A stretch of 64,000 bases of DNA from Bradyrhizobium sp. CCBAU 51627. Its GTDB lineage: Bacteria > Pseudomonadota > Alphaproteobacteria > Rhizobiales > Xanthobacteraceae. Position 1 is the first letter of the stretch, and each line of letters begins with the position of its first letter. The translations under genes and the position numbers were made by a program. A model generated the notes under the pieces. That model searched no databases. It saw only the letters and a program-made list of their open reading frames with translations, and was not told where the DNA came from. Positions 34,952 to 43,949 of this stretch are shown here, piece by piece. Location: NCBI RefSeq assembly GCF_028128765.1, contig NZ_LBJG01000002.1, positions 62,623 to 126,622 on the forward strand, written 5' to 3'.

Positions 34952-37438
34952 ATGAACAACAACGAACACGGGGCAATGAACAACAACGAACACGGGCATC
35001 ACCCCGAAGCGGCAACCCAGGCCGGATGCGGCTGTTCCGCAGAAGCAGCGCCGCCGACCGCCAAGCCCGCGACCTCATCCTGCTGCGGTGGACACGGCGA
35101 TCACGCCGGCCATGCCCATCATCACGCCCATGGCCACGGTGACGCCGCAACGAAGGTCAAGGACCCCGTCTGCGGCATGACGGTCGAACCGGCGACGTCA
35201 AAGCACCGCTTCGAGCACCACGGCGAGACCTTCCATTTCTGCTCGGCCGGATGCCGCACCAAATTCGTCGCCGATCCCGCAAAATACCTCACCAAGGGCA
35301 AGGCGACCGAGCCCGAGATGCCCGCGGGCACCATCTACACCTGCCCGATGCATCCGGAGATTCGCCAGGTCGGACCCGGCAGCTGCCCGATCTGCGGCAT
35401 GGCGCTGGAGCCAGAGGTCGCGAGCCTGGAGACCGGACCGAATCCGGAGCTCGCCGACATGACGCGGCGCTTCTGGATCGGCGGCGCGCTGGCGCTGCCG
35501 CCCGTCGTGCTGGAGATGGGCGGCCATCTCGCCGGGCCGCACAACTTGATCGACCCCGTAATGTCGAACTGGATCCAGCTCGTGTTCGCCACGCCCGTCG
35601 TGCTGTGGGCCGGCTGGCCGTTCTTCGTCCGCGGCTGGCAGTCGCTGCTGACGCGCAACCTCAACATGTTCACGCTGATCGCGATGGGCACGGGCGTCGC
35701 CTATGTCTACAGCCTGATCGGCACCCTGGCGCCGCAGATTTTCCCCGCCACCTTCCGCGGCCATGAGGGCGCGGTCTCGGTCTATTTCGAGGCGGCCGCC
35801 GTGATCACGGTCCTGGTGCTGCTCGGCCAGGTGCTGGAACTGCGCGCACGCGATGCGACGTCAGGCGCGATCAAGGCGCTGTTGCAGCTCGCGCCGAAAA
35901 CCGCGCGGCGCGTCGATGCTGACGGCAGCGAACACGAGGTCGAGATCGATACGCTTCATGCCGGCGATCGGTTGCGGGTTCGACCCGGCGAGAAGGTGCC
36001 GGTCGACGGCGTCATCATCGAGGGCCGCTCCTCGCTCGATGAATCGCTCGTGACAGGCGAATCCATGCCGGTGACAAAGGAAGTCGATGCAAAAGTCATC
36101 GCCGGTACGCTCAACCAGTCCGGCAGCTTCATCATGCGCGCCGACAAGGTCGGACGCGAGACGCTGCTGTCGCAGATCGTGCAGATGGTGGCGGATGCGC
36201 AGCGCTCGCGCGCGCCGATCCAGCGGCTGGCAGACCAGGTCGCCGGTTGGTTCGTGCCGACAGTGATCGTTGTCGCCATCGCGGCCTTCGCCGCATGGGC
36301 CTGGTTCGGGCCGGAGCCGCGGCTGGCCTTCGGCCTCGTCGCCGCCGTCAGCGTTCTGATCATCGCCTGCCCCTGCGCGCTGGGTCTGGCAACCCCGATG
36401 TCGATCATGGTTGGTGTCGGCCGCGGCGCGCAGGCCGGCGTGTTGATCAAGAACGCCGAGGCGCTGGAGCGGATGGAGAAGATCGACACGCTGGTGGTCG
36501 ACAAGACCGGCACGCTGACCGAGGGCAAGCCCAAGGTGGTCGCGGTCGTGCCCGCACCCGGTTTTGTGGAAGGCGACATCCTGCGACTTGCGGCCAGCGT
36601 CGAGCGCGCCAGCGAGCATCCGCTCGCGGACGCCATCGTGCGCGCAGCGAAAGAGAAGCAGCTCGCCCTCGGCCAGGTCGAAGGGTTCGATTCGCCGACC
36701 GGCAAGGGCGCGACCGGCAAGGTCGATGGCAAGAGCATCGTGCTTGGCAACGCGAAGTATCTCACGTCGGTCGGCATCGACACCAAGCCGCTCGACGGCG
36801 AGGCCGAGCGCCTGCGCGGCGACGGCGCGACCGTCATCAACATGGCGGTCGACGGCCGGCTTGCCGGCCTGTTCGCGATCGCCGATCCGGTCAAGGCCTC
36901 GACCCCGGAGGCGCTGAAGGCGCTCGCCGCCGAAGGCATCAAGGTGATCATGCTGACCGGCGATAACAGCACCACGGCCGAAGCGGTGGCGCGCCGGCTC
37001 GGCATTGCCGATGTCGAGGCCGAAGTGCTGCCGGACCAGAAGAGCGCGGTGGTGGCAAAACTGCAGAAGGCCGGCCGCAGCGTCGCGATGGCCGGTGACG
37101 GCGTCAACGATGCCCCGGCGCTGGCCGCGGCGGAGGTCGGCATCGCCATGGGCACCGGCACTGACGTCGCGATGGAAAGCGCCGGCGTCACGCTTTTGAA
37201 GGGCGATCTCACCGGCATCGTGCGGGCGCGAAAGCTGTCGCAGGCCACAATGAGCAATATCAGGCAAAACCTGTTCTTCGCCTTCATCTACAACGCCGCC
37301 GGCATCCCGATCGCCGCCGGCATCCTCTATCCGGCCTTCGGCCTGCTGCTGTCGCCGATCATCGCGGCCGCGGCGATGGCGCTGTCCTCGGTGAGCGTGG
37401 TCGGCAATGCCCTGCGGCTGCGCGCGACGCGGCTGTGA
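34952..37438 (+). CDS. Copper-type P1B-ATPase with N-terminal YHS and metal-binding domains
   Basis: 828 residues. Exports Cu(I) or a related ion. The N-terminus (about 1-68) is His/Cys-rich, followed by a YHS domain (about 69-113, [11 protein letters not shown]) and a heavy-metal-binding [20 protein letters not shown] region (about 130-150); there is no classical HMA domain. Ion-path motif C473-P-C475, phosphorylation D517-[14 protein letters not shown] and GDGVNDAPA are all present. The Shine-Dalgarno GGAG (34941-34944) sits seven bases before ATG 34952 but only one base before ATG 34946. A 24-base tandem repeat duplicates MNNNEHGA. Confidence 0.93.
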   Translation: MNNNEHGAMNNNEHGHHPEAATQAGCGCSAEAAPPTAKPATSSCCGGHGDHAGHAHHHAHGHGDAATKVKDPVCGMTVEPATSKHRFEHHGETFHFCSAGCRTKFVADPAKYLTKGKATEPEMPAGTIYTCPMHPEIRQVGPGSCPICGMALEPEVASLETGPNPELADMTRRFWIGGALALPPVVLEMGGHLAGPHNLIDPVMSNWIQLVFATPVVLWAGWPFFVRGWQSLLTRNLNMFTLIAMGTGVAYVYSLIGTLAPQIFPATFRGHEGAVSVYFEAAAVITVLVLLGQVLELRARDATSGAIKALLQLAPKTARRVDADGSEHEVEIDTLHAGDRLRVRPGEKVPVDGVIIEGRSSLDESLVTGESMPVTKEVDAKVIAGTLNQSGSFIMRADKVGRETLLSQIVQMVADAQRSRAPIQRLADQVAGWFVPTVIVVAIAAFAAWAWFGPEPRLAFGLVAAVSVLIIACPCALGLATPMSIMVGVGRGAQAGVLIKNAEALERMEKIDTLVVDKTGTLTEGKPKVVAVVPAPGFVEGDILRLAASVERASEHPLADAIVRAAKEKQLALGQVEGFDSPTGKGATGKVDGKSIVLGNAKYLTSVGIDTKPLDGEAERLRGDGATVINMAVDGRLAGLFAIADPVKASTPEALKALAAEGIKVIMLTGDNSTTAEAVARRLGIADVEAEVLPDQKSAVVAKLQKAGRSVAMAGDGVNDAPALAAAEVGIAMGTGTDVAMESAGVTLLKGDLTGIVRARKLSQATMSNIRQNLFFAFIYNAAGIPIAAGILYPAFGLLLSPIIAAAAMALSSVSVVGNALRLRATRL

Positions 37439-37495
37439 GGGCGACGAAATCCGTGTAGAACAGGTCCATTCGGCCGCGTTCGCGGAGAGGGCCTG

Positions 37496-37939
37496 ATGCA
37501 GCGGATTACGATCACGATCGAGGACGATCTTTTGGCGGAGATCGATGCGGCCGCCGAGGCGCGCGGCTACCAGAACCGCAGCGAGATCATCCGCGATCTC
37601 GCCCGTGCCGGGCTGCAGCAATCGAGCGAGGATACGGCACAGGCCGGCACCTGCGTCGCCGGCCTCGTCTATGTCTACGACCACGCCGCGCGCGACCTCT
37701 CAAAGCGGCTGGTGCAGGAATTCCACGGCCATCACGATCTCGCGCTGGCGACCCTGCATGTTCATCTCGACGACAACAATTGCATGGAGATGACCGCGCT
37801 GAGGGGCGACGCCGCCGAGCTCAGGCATTTTGCGGATCACATCATCGCCGAACGCGGCGTGCGTTACGGGCGCGTGGTGATGATTCCGACGGGAGAGAGC
37901 AAGACGAGGGTGCGGAAGCACGGACATCGGCATGAGTAG
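37496..37939 (+). CDS. nikR: Nickel-responsive transcriptional regulator NikR
   Basis: 147 residues. An N-terminal ribbon-helix-helix (MQRITITIEDDLLAEIDAAAEARGYQNRSEIIRDLAR) is followed by the ACT-like metal domain with the Ni(II) ligands in HHDLALATLHVHLDDNNCMEM (His, His, His, Cys pattern). NikR represses nickel uptake when nickel is replete. No nickel transporter is in view; the gene lies 57 bases after the copper-type ATPase and may be co-transcribed. Nickel matters for uptake hydrogenase and urease in bradyrhizobia. The targets cannot be seen here. Confidence 0.93.
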   Translation: MQRITITIEDDLLAEIDAAAEARGYQNRSEIIRDLARAGLQQSSEDTAQAGTCVAGLVYVYDHAARDLSKRLVQEFHGHHDLALATLHVHLDDNNCMEMTALRGDAAELRHFADHIIAERGVRYGRVVMIPTGESKTRVRKHGHRHE

Positions 37940-37947
37940 GCCGAAGC

Positions 37948-38080
37948 TCTCGTGCCCCGGACGCAGCGCAGCGCTTCTTCAGCGGTGCGCTGCAGAGCCG
38001 AGGCCCAGAAGCCGGAGCTAGATGGGGTCCCGGCTCTGCGTCGCGTCATTTTATGCCGCGCCGCGTCCGGGACACGAGAA
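37948..38080. repeat. Palindromic intergenic repeat, family C
   Basis: TCTCGTGCCCCGGACGC at the left and GCGTCCGGGACACGAGA at the right are near-perfect inverted copies; an inner TGCAGAGCC/GGCTCTGC pair is also visible. A partial copy lies at 871-914. Confidence 0.8.
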
Positions 38081-38101
38081 TTGGGCCTGAAGCTAGAAGG
38101 A

Positions 38102-39049
38102 TCACGCCGCCCTCGCCGCACGTCCACCCGGCAAGCCCGCCCGCGCGAGGCCGCCGTAGAGCTGCTCGTTCGGCATCTCCTCCCGCAAAATGCTGCGCAC
38201 CTCGATCAGCTTCTCGAGATCGATCCCGGTCGCAAAACCCTTGCTCTCGCACAGGAACACCAGATCCTCGAACACGACGTTGCCGGTCGCGCCGGGCGCG
38301 AAGGGGCAGCCGCCGAGGCCGCCGAGCGAGCCGTCGAGGATACGCACGCCTTCGTCCAGTGCCGCGGCGGCATTGGCGATGCCCATGCCGCGGGTGTCGT
38401 GGAGATGGATGCAGATCGGCTTTGTCCCTGCGAGCTTGACCGCGGCGCGCGACAAGTCGGCGACCTGCTTCGGCCCGGCATAGCCGACCGTGTCGGCGAT
38501 CGCGACGAAATCGACGCCGGCCTCGAGGCATTTGTCGACGAGACGCAGCACCTCTTTCGGATCGACCGCGCCTGTGATCGAGCAGCCCAGCGCCATCGAG
38601 ATCGCCGCGTTCACCAGCGGCTTGTGGCTGCTGGCATCGCGCAGCTCGCAAAGGCGCTTGATGTTGGCGATCGCGGATTCGCGCGAACGATGCGCATTGG
38701 CCTGGCTGTGCTCCTCCGTCGCCGACACCACCGAGGCGATCTCGCCGACGCCTGATTCCAGCGCCTCGTTCACTCCGCGCTCGTTGAGCGCGAGCGCGAT
38801 GCCATGCGCGCCCGGCAGGCTCGCCACCGTCGCGATGACGTCGCGGACATCGACGAATTGCGGAAAGGTCTTGGCCGGCAGGAACGAGCCGACCTCGAAA
38901 TGCCTGGCACCGGCGGCGTATTCCTCGCGCACCCAGCGCTGCTTCGCTTCGGTCGACGGAAATGTCTTCACGAGCTGGAGCCCGTCGCGCAAGCCGACTT
39001 CGCGCAAGACGACGCGGTCGGCGGGATAAGTGGTCTCGACCCGGCTCAT
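38102..39049 (-). CDS. HMG-CoA lyase family protein
   Basis: 315 residues. TIM-barrel HMGL-type lyase: VGLRDGLQ near the N-terminus, the metal-binding HLHDTRGMG, and the G-C-P-F-A-P-G-A-T-G-N active-site loop with the conserved Cys. The canonical reaction splits 3-hydroxy-3-methylglutaryl-CoA into acetyl-CoA and acetoacetate. It overlaps the CoA-transferase gene by four bases (ATGA). No leucine-degradation gene adjoins, so the pair may make and cleave HMG-CoA from free 3-hydroxy-3-methylglutarate or a citramalyl-CoA analogue. The substrate is inference. Confidence 0.88.
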   Translation of the reverse strand: MSRVETTYPADRVVLREVGLRDGLQLVKTFPSTEAKQRWVREEYAAGARHFEVGSFLPAKTFPQFVDVRDVIATVASLPGAHGIALALNERGVNEALESGVGEIASVVSATEEHSQANAHRSRESAIANIKRLCELRDASSHKPLVNAAISMALGCSITGAVDPKEVLRLVDKCLEAGVDFVAIADTVGYAGPKQVADLSRAAVKLAGTKPICIHLHDTRGMGIANAAAALDEGVRILDGSLGGLGGCPFAPGATGNVVFEDLVFLCESKGFATGIDLEKLIEVRSILREEMPNEQLYGGLARAGLPGGRAARAA

Positions 39050-40221
39050 GCGCGCCTCCCAGCGGCTTTTGACGTGACGTCATTGCTGTCGATCTCGGCG
39101 CGAACCGCCGACGTGTCGGCGCCGAGCGGCGAGACCTTCAGGCCTTCGCCGAGATGATCCCCGTTCCACTCGATCGGCAGCGTCGGCACATGGAATGGCT
39201 TGCCGTCGGCGGCGATGTTGGTGACGAGGCCACCCGGCCGCAGCACATGCGGATCGGTCAGGAGATCCTCGGGACGGTTGATCGGCGAAAAGCAGATGTT
39301 GAGCGCATCCAGCTTTTGCGACAGCTCCGCCACGTTCCACTGCCTGACGATCTCGGCCACGCGCGGAAGAATCCGCGGGCGCGCCAGGATGCGATCGGTC
39401 GTGGTGCGCAAGGTGGGATCATCCAGGAGCTCGCTCAGGCCGAACTCGCGGCAGAACGCCTGCCAGTGGCCCTCGGTCACGACGCCGATGAAAATACGGC
39501 CATCGCCGGCGGCGTCGAAAATGTCGTAGATCGGCCAGGCGTGTTCGCGCTCCGGCATCGAGCGCGGCTTGTTGCCGGTCATCTCGTATTCGACCATGTG
39601 CTGGGCGACCAGGAACAGGCAGTTCTCGAACAGGCCGACGCGGATATCGGCGCCGTCGCGCTTGCCACCGCGCTTCTGATAGAGTGCGGCGAGAATCGCG
39701 ATCACGCCGAACATGCCGCCCATGATGTCATTGGCGGAGGAGCCGACGCGCTGCGGCTTCTCCTGGGTGCCGGTCATGGCGGCAAGCCCCGACATCATCT
39801 GCACGACTTCGTCGAGCGCGGGACGATGCTCGTAGGGGCCGGACAGAAAGCCCTTGTGGCCGGCGACGATCAGATGCGGATGCCGGCGGCGCAATTCCTC
39901 GGCGCCAAGCCCCTGCTTTTCGAGCAGGCCGTCGCGAAAGTTCTCGAGGAACACATCGGCTGTCTCCAGCAGCCGATGCATGATGTCGCGATCATCAGGC
40001 TTCTCGAAGTCCAGCACCACGCTGCGCTTGCCGCGGTTGAACAGCGGGAAGAACGCCGTGCCCATTCCGCCGAGGGAACGGGTCTTGTCGCCGGCTGGCG
40101 GCTCCACCTTGATCACCTCGGCCCCGAGCTGCGCGAGGATCATGCCGCAGGTCGGGCCCATCACCATGTGGGTCATTTCGACGACCCGCACGCCTTCGAG
40201 CGGCAATCCGGTCTCAGCCAT
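39046..40221 (-). CDS. CaiB/BaiF family (class III) CoA transferase
   Basis: 391 residues. Transfers CoA between organic acids through a covalent Asp anhydride; the catalytic Asp is D137 in RPALDEVVQMMSGLAAMTG. The N-terminal EMTHMVMGPTCGMILAQLGAEVIKVE and ENFRDGLLEKQGLG are family signatures. The stop overlaps the start of the HMG-CoA-lyase gene, so the two enzymes act in sequence: acid to acyl-CoA, then cleavage. It resembles SUGCT-type succinyl-CoA:glutarate/HMG transferases in role only; the acid cannot be read from sequence. Confidence 0.9.
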   Translation of the reverse strand: MAETGLPLEGVRVVEMTHMVMGPTCGMILAQLGAEVIKVEPPAGDKTRSLGGMGTAFFPLFNRGKRSVVLDFEKPDDRDIMHRLLETADVFLENFRDGLLEKQGLGAEELRRRHPHLIVAGHKGFLSGPYEHRPALDEVVQMMSGLAAMTGTQEKPQRVGSSANDIMGGMFGVIAILAALYQKRGGKRDGADIRVGLFENCLFLVAQHMVEYEMTGNKPRSMPEREHAWPIYDIFDAAGDGRIFIGVVTEGHWQAFCREFGLSELLDDPTLRTTTDRILARPRILPRVAEIVRQWNVAELSQKLDALNICFSPINRPEDLLTDPHVLRPGGLVTNIAADGKPFHVPTLPIEWNGDHLGEGLKVSPLGADTSAVRAEIDSNDVTSKAAGRRA

Positions 40222-40263
40222 CCGTCACTCCCTGTCGTTCGGCGTCGAAGACTAGGTCTTCAC

Positions 40264-40319
40264 AAGCGTTCTTAAAAATATAATCTATCGAAGAATGCCT
40301 TCGCTCTTATAGAACGCTT
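40264..40319. promoter_or_regulatory. Inverted repeat in the LysR/CoA-transferase divergent promoter
   Basis: AAGCGTTCT (40264-40272) and AGAACGCTT (40311-40319) are perfect 9-bp inverted copies 38 bases apart, in the 119-base gap between the divergent LysR and CoA-transferase genes. A TATAAT (40279-40284) lies between them. LysR proteins bind such paired sites as tetramers; that this one does is inference. Confidence 0.6.
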
Positions 40320-40340
40320 CACCGCCAATGCTGATCTGAC

Positions 40341-41297
40341 ATGGATTCGCGCCAGCTCCGCTATTTCATCGCCGTTTACGAGCAGCGGAACCTGTCGCGC
40401 GCCGCCGACCAGGTGAATGTCGCCCAGTCCGCGCTCAGCCATCATATCTCGAACCTGGAAGCCGAGTTCGCCACGCCCTTGTTCGAGCGCAAGTCGCGCG
40501 GCATGGACCCCACCGCGGCCGGCGAGCGGCTCTACGAGCACGCTCGTATCATCCTGCGCGCGATGGCGGAGGCCGAGACTGAGGTGCGCGAGGGTGCGCG
40601 CGTCATTGCCGGCGAGATCTCGATCGGCATGGCCAATTCCGGCGTCAAGGCGATCGGCGTCGAGCTGATGCGCACGGTGCTGACGAAATATCCCAAGCTC
40701 AAGCTGTCGCTCACCGAGAGCCTGTCGGGCGCGACGCTGATGCATCTGATGATCTCCAATGTCGACCTCGCGCTGGTCTACAATCCGCCGTCGGAAAAGG
40801 AGCTGATCACCGAGGCCGTGCTCGAAGAGGAGATGTTCCTGGTCGGCATTCCAAAGCTGGTCGGCAAGGGCAAGACGCCGATCCGGTTCGAGGAGCTGAG
40901 CCGGCTGCCGCTGATTCTGCTGCGCTATGGCCTCGGCCTGTCCTCCCGTGCGCTGCTCGACGATCCCGTCCTGCTCAAGCGGCTGGAGGGCGGCGCGATC
41001 CTGCACGCCAACTCGATCACGGGCATGACCGGCGCGCTGGTGGAAGGGCTCGGCTGCACAATCGCCACCAAACTGTTCGCACGCGAGGAGCTGGCGGCCG
41101 GTCGCCTGATCGCGCGCAAGGTGGTCGAGCCGAAATTGACCCGCACGCTCTACCTCTGCCGCCTGCGCAACCGCCCGATGACCTACGCGATGGAAGAGAT
41201 GCGCCGGTTGATGCTGTCGCTGATCGCCGAGCAGGTGCGCGAGGGTGCCTGGCAGGCGGAGCTGGTGGGGCAGGAGCGGTCTCCGCGGGGACGATGA
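40341..41297 (+). CDS. LysR family transcriptional regulator
   Basis: 318 residues. N-terminal winged helix-turn-helix (about 1-60, RQLRYFIAVYEQRNLSRAADQVNVAQSALSHHISNLEAEF) and a periplasmic-binding-protein-like effector domain (about 90-300). Divergent from the CoA-transferase/HMG-lyase operon with an inverted repeat between, so it most likely activates that operon in response to its substrate or a CoA derivative. The GMDPTAAGERL segment is usual for the group related to CbbR/NAC-type proteins. Confidence 0.9.
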   Translation: MDSRQLRYFIAVYEQRNLSRAADQVNVAQSALSHHISNLEAEFATPLFERKSRGMDPTAAGERLYEHARIILRAMAEAETEVREGARVIAGEISIGMANSGVKAIGVELMRTVLTKYPKLKLSLTESLSGATLMHLMISNVDLALVYNPPSEKELITEAVLEEEMFLVGIPKLVGKGKTPIRFEELSRLPLILLRYGLGLSSRALLDDPVLLKRLEGGAILHANSITGMTGALVEGLGCTIATKLFAREELAAGRLIARKVVEPKLTRTLYLCRLRNRPMTYAMEEMRRLMLSLIAEQVREGAWQAELVGQERSPRGR

Positions 41298-41704
41298 GAG
41301 TCGACTCCCGCGCCCTCTCCTCGTCATTGCGAGCGCAGCGAAGCAATCCAGAGTCTTTCCGCGGAGGGATTCTGGATTGCTTCGCTGCGCTCGCAATGAC
41401 GCGCGGATAGACTTTCCCGTTACAAGCAGGCGGTCGGGATTCGCGGAGACTCCCCTTCACCGGAATTTTTCTAACCCAAATTCCGGCCTCTCCCCGCTTC
41501 CGTGTACGCTAAAGCTTCGGCGGACAAGCGGGGAGAGGCAAAAAACAGCCGCCTTCGAAATTCTCGAACGCTCCCATCGATATGTTCTTCTGGATTTCAG
41601 CCATCGACCCGCCAACATGGGCGCGGTCCGGCAGAGCTTACCGAAAAATCACAGAGACAGGCCGCCGGGAACCGCGCGCGATCCGCGCGCCATGGGAGGA
41701 CATC
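41298..41704. other. Repeat-filled intergenic stretch before the MFS gene
   Basis: Holds the family B palindromic element (41322-41401) and a second inverted repeat, GCCTCTCCCCGCTT (41486-41499) with AAGCGGGGAGAGGC (41526-41539). The remainder has no convincing gene; the open frame before the MFS start lacks coding character. Confidence 0.65.
41322..41401. repeat. Palindromic intergenic repeat, family B (copy 2)
   Basis: CGTCATTGCGAGCGCAGCGAAGCAATCCAGA on the left is inverted as TCTGGATTGCTTCGCTGCGCTCGCAATGACG on the right, around TTTCCGCGGAGG. It is the cleanest copy of the element seen at 34518-34602. Confidence 0.88.
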
Positions 41705-43117
41705 ATGAGCGTTGTCGGCATCGACACTGGCCTTGAGCTCGGCACTGCACCATCAGGACCGGACGAGATTTCGCGACGACTCGAGGGAATGCGAGCGACG
41801 GGCTACGTCTGGAAGCTCGTCATCCTGCTTTCGCTCGGCGGCTGCTTCGAGATCTACGATCTGTTCCTGATCGGCTACATCGCGCCGGGCCTTAGCCGTA
41901 GCGGATTGCTTTCCACGACGACGCAGGCCTTCTTCGGCTTCTCCGGCATCGGCGCCTTCGTCGCCGCCACCTTCGCCGGCCTGTTCGTCGGCACCTTCTT
42001 CCTCGGCTTTCTGGCCGATCGATTCGGCCGGCGCGCGATCTTCACCTATGCCCTGCTCGCCTACAGCGCCGCCTCCGTGATCATGGCCTGCCAGACCTCC
42101 TCCGGAGGCCTTCTGTTGTGGCGCTTCCTCGCCGGTATCGGCATCGGCGTCGAGGTCATCACCATCGATGCCTACATCACCGAGCTGGTGCCGAGCCGGA
42201 TGCGCGGGCGCGCCTTTGCGGTGAACCAGTCGATCATGTTCATCGCCGTGCCCGTTGTCGCCTTCCTCGCCTGGTGGCTGGTGCCGCTCGCGCCTAACGG
42301 CGTCGAGGGCTGGCGTTGGGTGGTGCTGATCGGCGCCGCCGCCAGCATGATCATCTGGGTGCTCCGGCTGTTCCTGCCCGAGAGCCCGCTCTGGCTGGCG
42401 CGTCACGGCCGCACCGAGGACGCGTTCCGGATTCTTGCGACGCTCGAAGCCAGAAGCGGCGCAGCGGCGAACACCTCAGCTCCGCCCGCGCGGCCCGCGA
42501 CACAAACGACCGCACGCGTGGCCTTCGCCGATCTGTTCCGGCCGCCCTATGTCTCGCTCGTCGTCCTGTTCATGGTGTTCAACCTCTGCCAGGCCTTCGG
42601 CTTCTACGGCTTTGCCAATTGGGTGCCGACCCTGCTGGTCGAGAAAGGCATCACCGTTACCAAGAGCCTCCAATATTCCTTCATCGTCGCCTTCGCCTAT
42701 CCGATCGCACCGCTGCTTGCCGCGAGCTTCGCCGACAGGTTCGAACGCCGCTGGATCATCGCCGGCGCCTGCATCGCCATCATCGTGTTCGGCATGGCGT
42801 TCGCACAGATGACCGCGCCGGCGCTGCTGATCGTCTGCGGCGTGCTGCTGACGGCCTGCAATACGACAATGTCCTACGCTTATCACGCCTACCAGACCGA
42901 GGTGTTTCCAACCCAGATCCGTGCGCAGGCCTCCGGCCTCGTCTATTCGATGAGCCGGCTCTCCGCGACGTTCTCGGGCTTCATCGTCGCCTACATGCTG
43001 AAGGAGGCCGGCGTCACCGGCGTGTTCGGCCTGATCACCGCCGCCATGCTGATCGTGGTGATCGCCATGGCTCTGTTCGGTCCCGACGTCCGCGGCAAGG
43101 CGCTGGATACGGTGTAG
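41705..43117 (+). CDS. MFS transporter, metabolite:proton symporter-like
   Basis: 470 residues with twelve membrane segments and motif A GFLADRFGRRAI after helix 2. The length, the long central loop (about 215-260) and the sequence around IDAYITELVPSRMRGRAF match metabolite/sugar-porter MFS members. The start ATG 41705 has GGAGG five bases before it; the frame upstream is not coding. It may import the acid used by the nearby CoA-transferase pathway, but it is separated from it by repeats and the LysR gene. Confidence 0.87.
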   Translation: MSVVGIDTGLELGTAPSGPDEISRRLEGMRATGYVWKLVILLSLGGCFEIYDLFLIGYIAPGLSRSGLLSTTTQAFFGFSGIGAFVAATFAGLFVGTFFLGFLADRFGRRAIFTYALLAYSAASVIMACQTSSGGLLLWRFLAGIGIGVEVITIDAYITELVPSRMRGRAFAVNQSIMFIAVPVVAFLAWWLVPLAPNGVEGWRWVVLIGAAASMIIWVLRLFLPESPLWLARHGRTEDAFRILATLEARSGAAANTSAPPARPATQTTARVAFADLFRPPYVSLVVLFMVFNLCQAFGFYGFANWVPTLLVEKGITVTKSLQYSFIVAFAYPIAPLLAASFADRFERRWIIAGACIAIIVFGMAFAQMTAPALLIVCGVLLTACNTTMSYAYHAYQTEVFPTQIRAQASGLVYSMSRLSATFSGFIVAYMLKEAGVTGVFGLITAAMLIVVIAMALFGPDVRGKALDTV

Positions 43118-43202
43118 CACCACAGGTACCTTGCGCCGCAGATCCCTTGCCGAAGCGAGCGGGGGTGTCTACCTCTCGCTGGTGATTTCGTGAGAGGTTC
43201 CC

Positions 43203-43943
43203 ATGCTGGATGCCGCCGTCAAGGCGCTGTCGCAAATGATGTCGCCGCCGATGCGATCGATCCTGTGGCGGTCGATCGGGGTTGCGCTCGTGCTGATATC
43301 AGTGCTGGCGATCGGGCTGCAGCGGCTGCTCAGCTGGTTCGCGACCTATGGCGAGGTCTGGCTGGAGGGTCTGCTCGGGCCGAGCTGGCACTCGTCGCTG
43401 GAGGTGCTGGCCTGGATCATCTCGATTGCCGCCGGTTTCGGCGTCGTGTTCGGCAGCGTATTCCTGATGCCCGCGATCACCTCGCTGGTGGCGAGCTTTT
43501 TCGTCGACGACGTCGCCGACATCGTCGAGCGCGAATATTACCCCGCCGAGCGGCCGGGCGCTGCGCTGCCGTTCAACCAGGCGATGCTCGAGGGGATCAA
43601 GACCGCGCTGCTGACCATCGTGGTCTATCTCGCCGCCTTGCCGCTGGTGTTCCTGGCCGGCGCGGGCTTTCTGATCTTTTTTCTCGCGGCAGCGTGGCTC
43701 TTGAGCCGCGAATATTTCGAGCTTGCCGCGATGCGCTTCCGCTCGCCCGAGGATGCCAAGGCGATGCGACGCGACAATGCCGCGGTCATCTTCACCGCCG
43801 GCCTGTTCATCGCCGCCTTCGTCTCGATCCCGGTCGTGAACCTGGCGACGCCGATCTTCGGCATGGCCTTCATGGTTCACATGCACAAGCGACTGTCGGG
43901 CCCGCGACCCGAGATGATCGAGCCGGCGCGACAGATGCGGTGA
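43203..43943 (+). CDS. CysZ/EI24-family membrane protein
   Basis: 246 residues with four or five hydrophobic segments and the family pattern FVDDVADIVEREYYPAERPGAALP and FLAAAWLLSREYFELAAMRF. CysZ is a sulfate permease in enteric bacteria; rhizobial EI24-domain proteins are less studied. It begins 85 bases after the MFS gene and converges on nth with a 6-base gap. Confidence 0.85.
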   Translation: MLDAAVKALSQMMSPPMRSILWRSIGVALVLISVLAIGLQRLLSWFATYGEVWLEGLLGPSWHSSLEVLAWIISIAAGFGVVFGSVFLMPAITSLVASFFVDDVADIVEREYYPAERPGAALPFNQAMLEGIKTALLTIVVYLAALPLVFLAGAGFLIFFLAAAWLLSREYFELAAMRFRSPEDAKAMRRDNAAVIFTAGLFIAAFVSIPVVNLATPIFGMAFMVHMHKRLSGPRPEMIEPARQMR

Positions 43944-43949
43944 GGGTGC

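Noticed and set aside
35861..37684. A 607-codon frame antisense to the copper ATPase and nikR
   Set aside because: The sense genes have intact motifs over the same interval.
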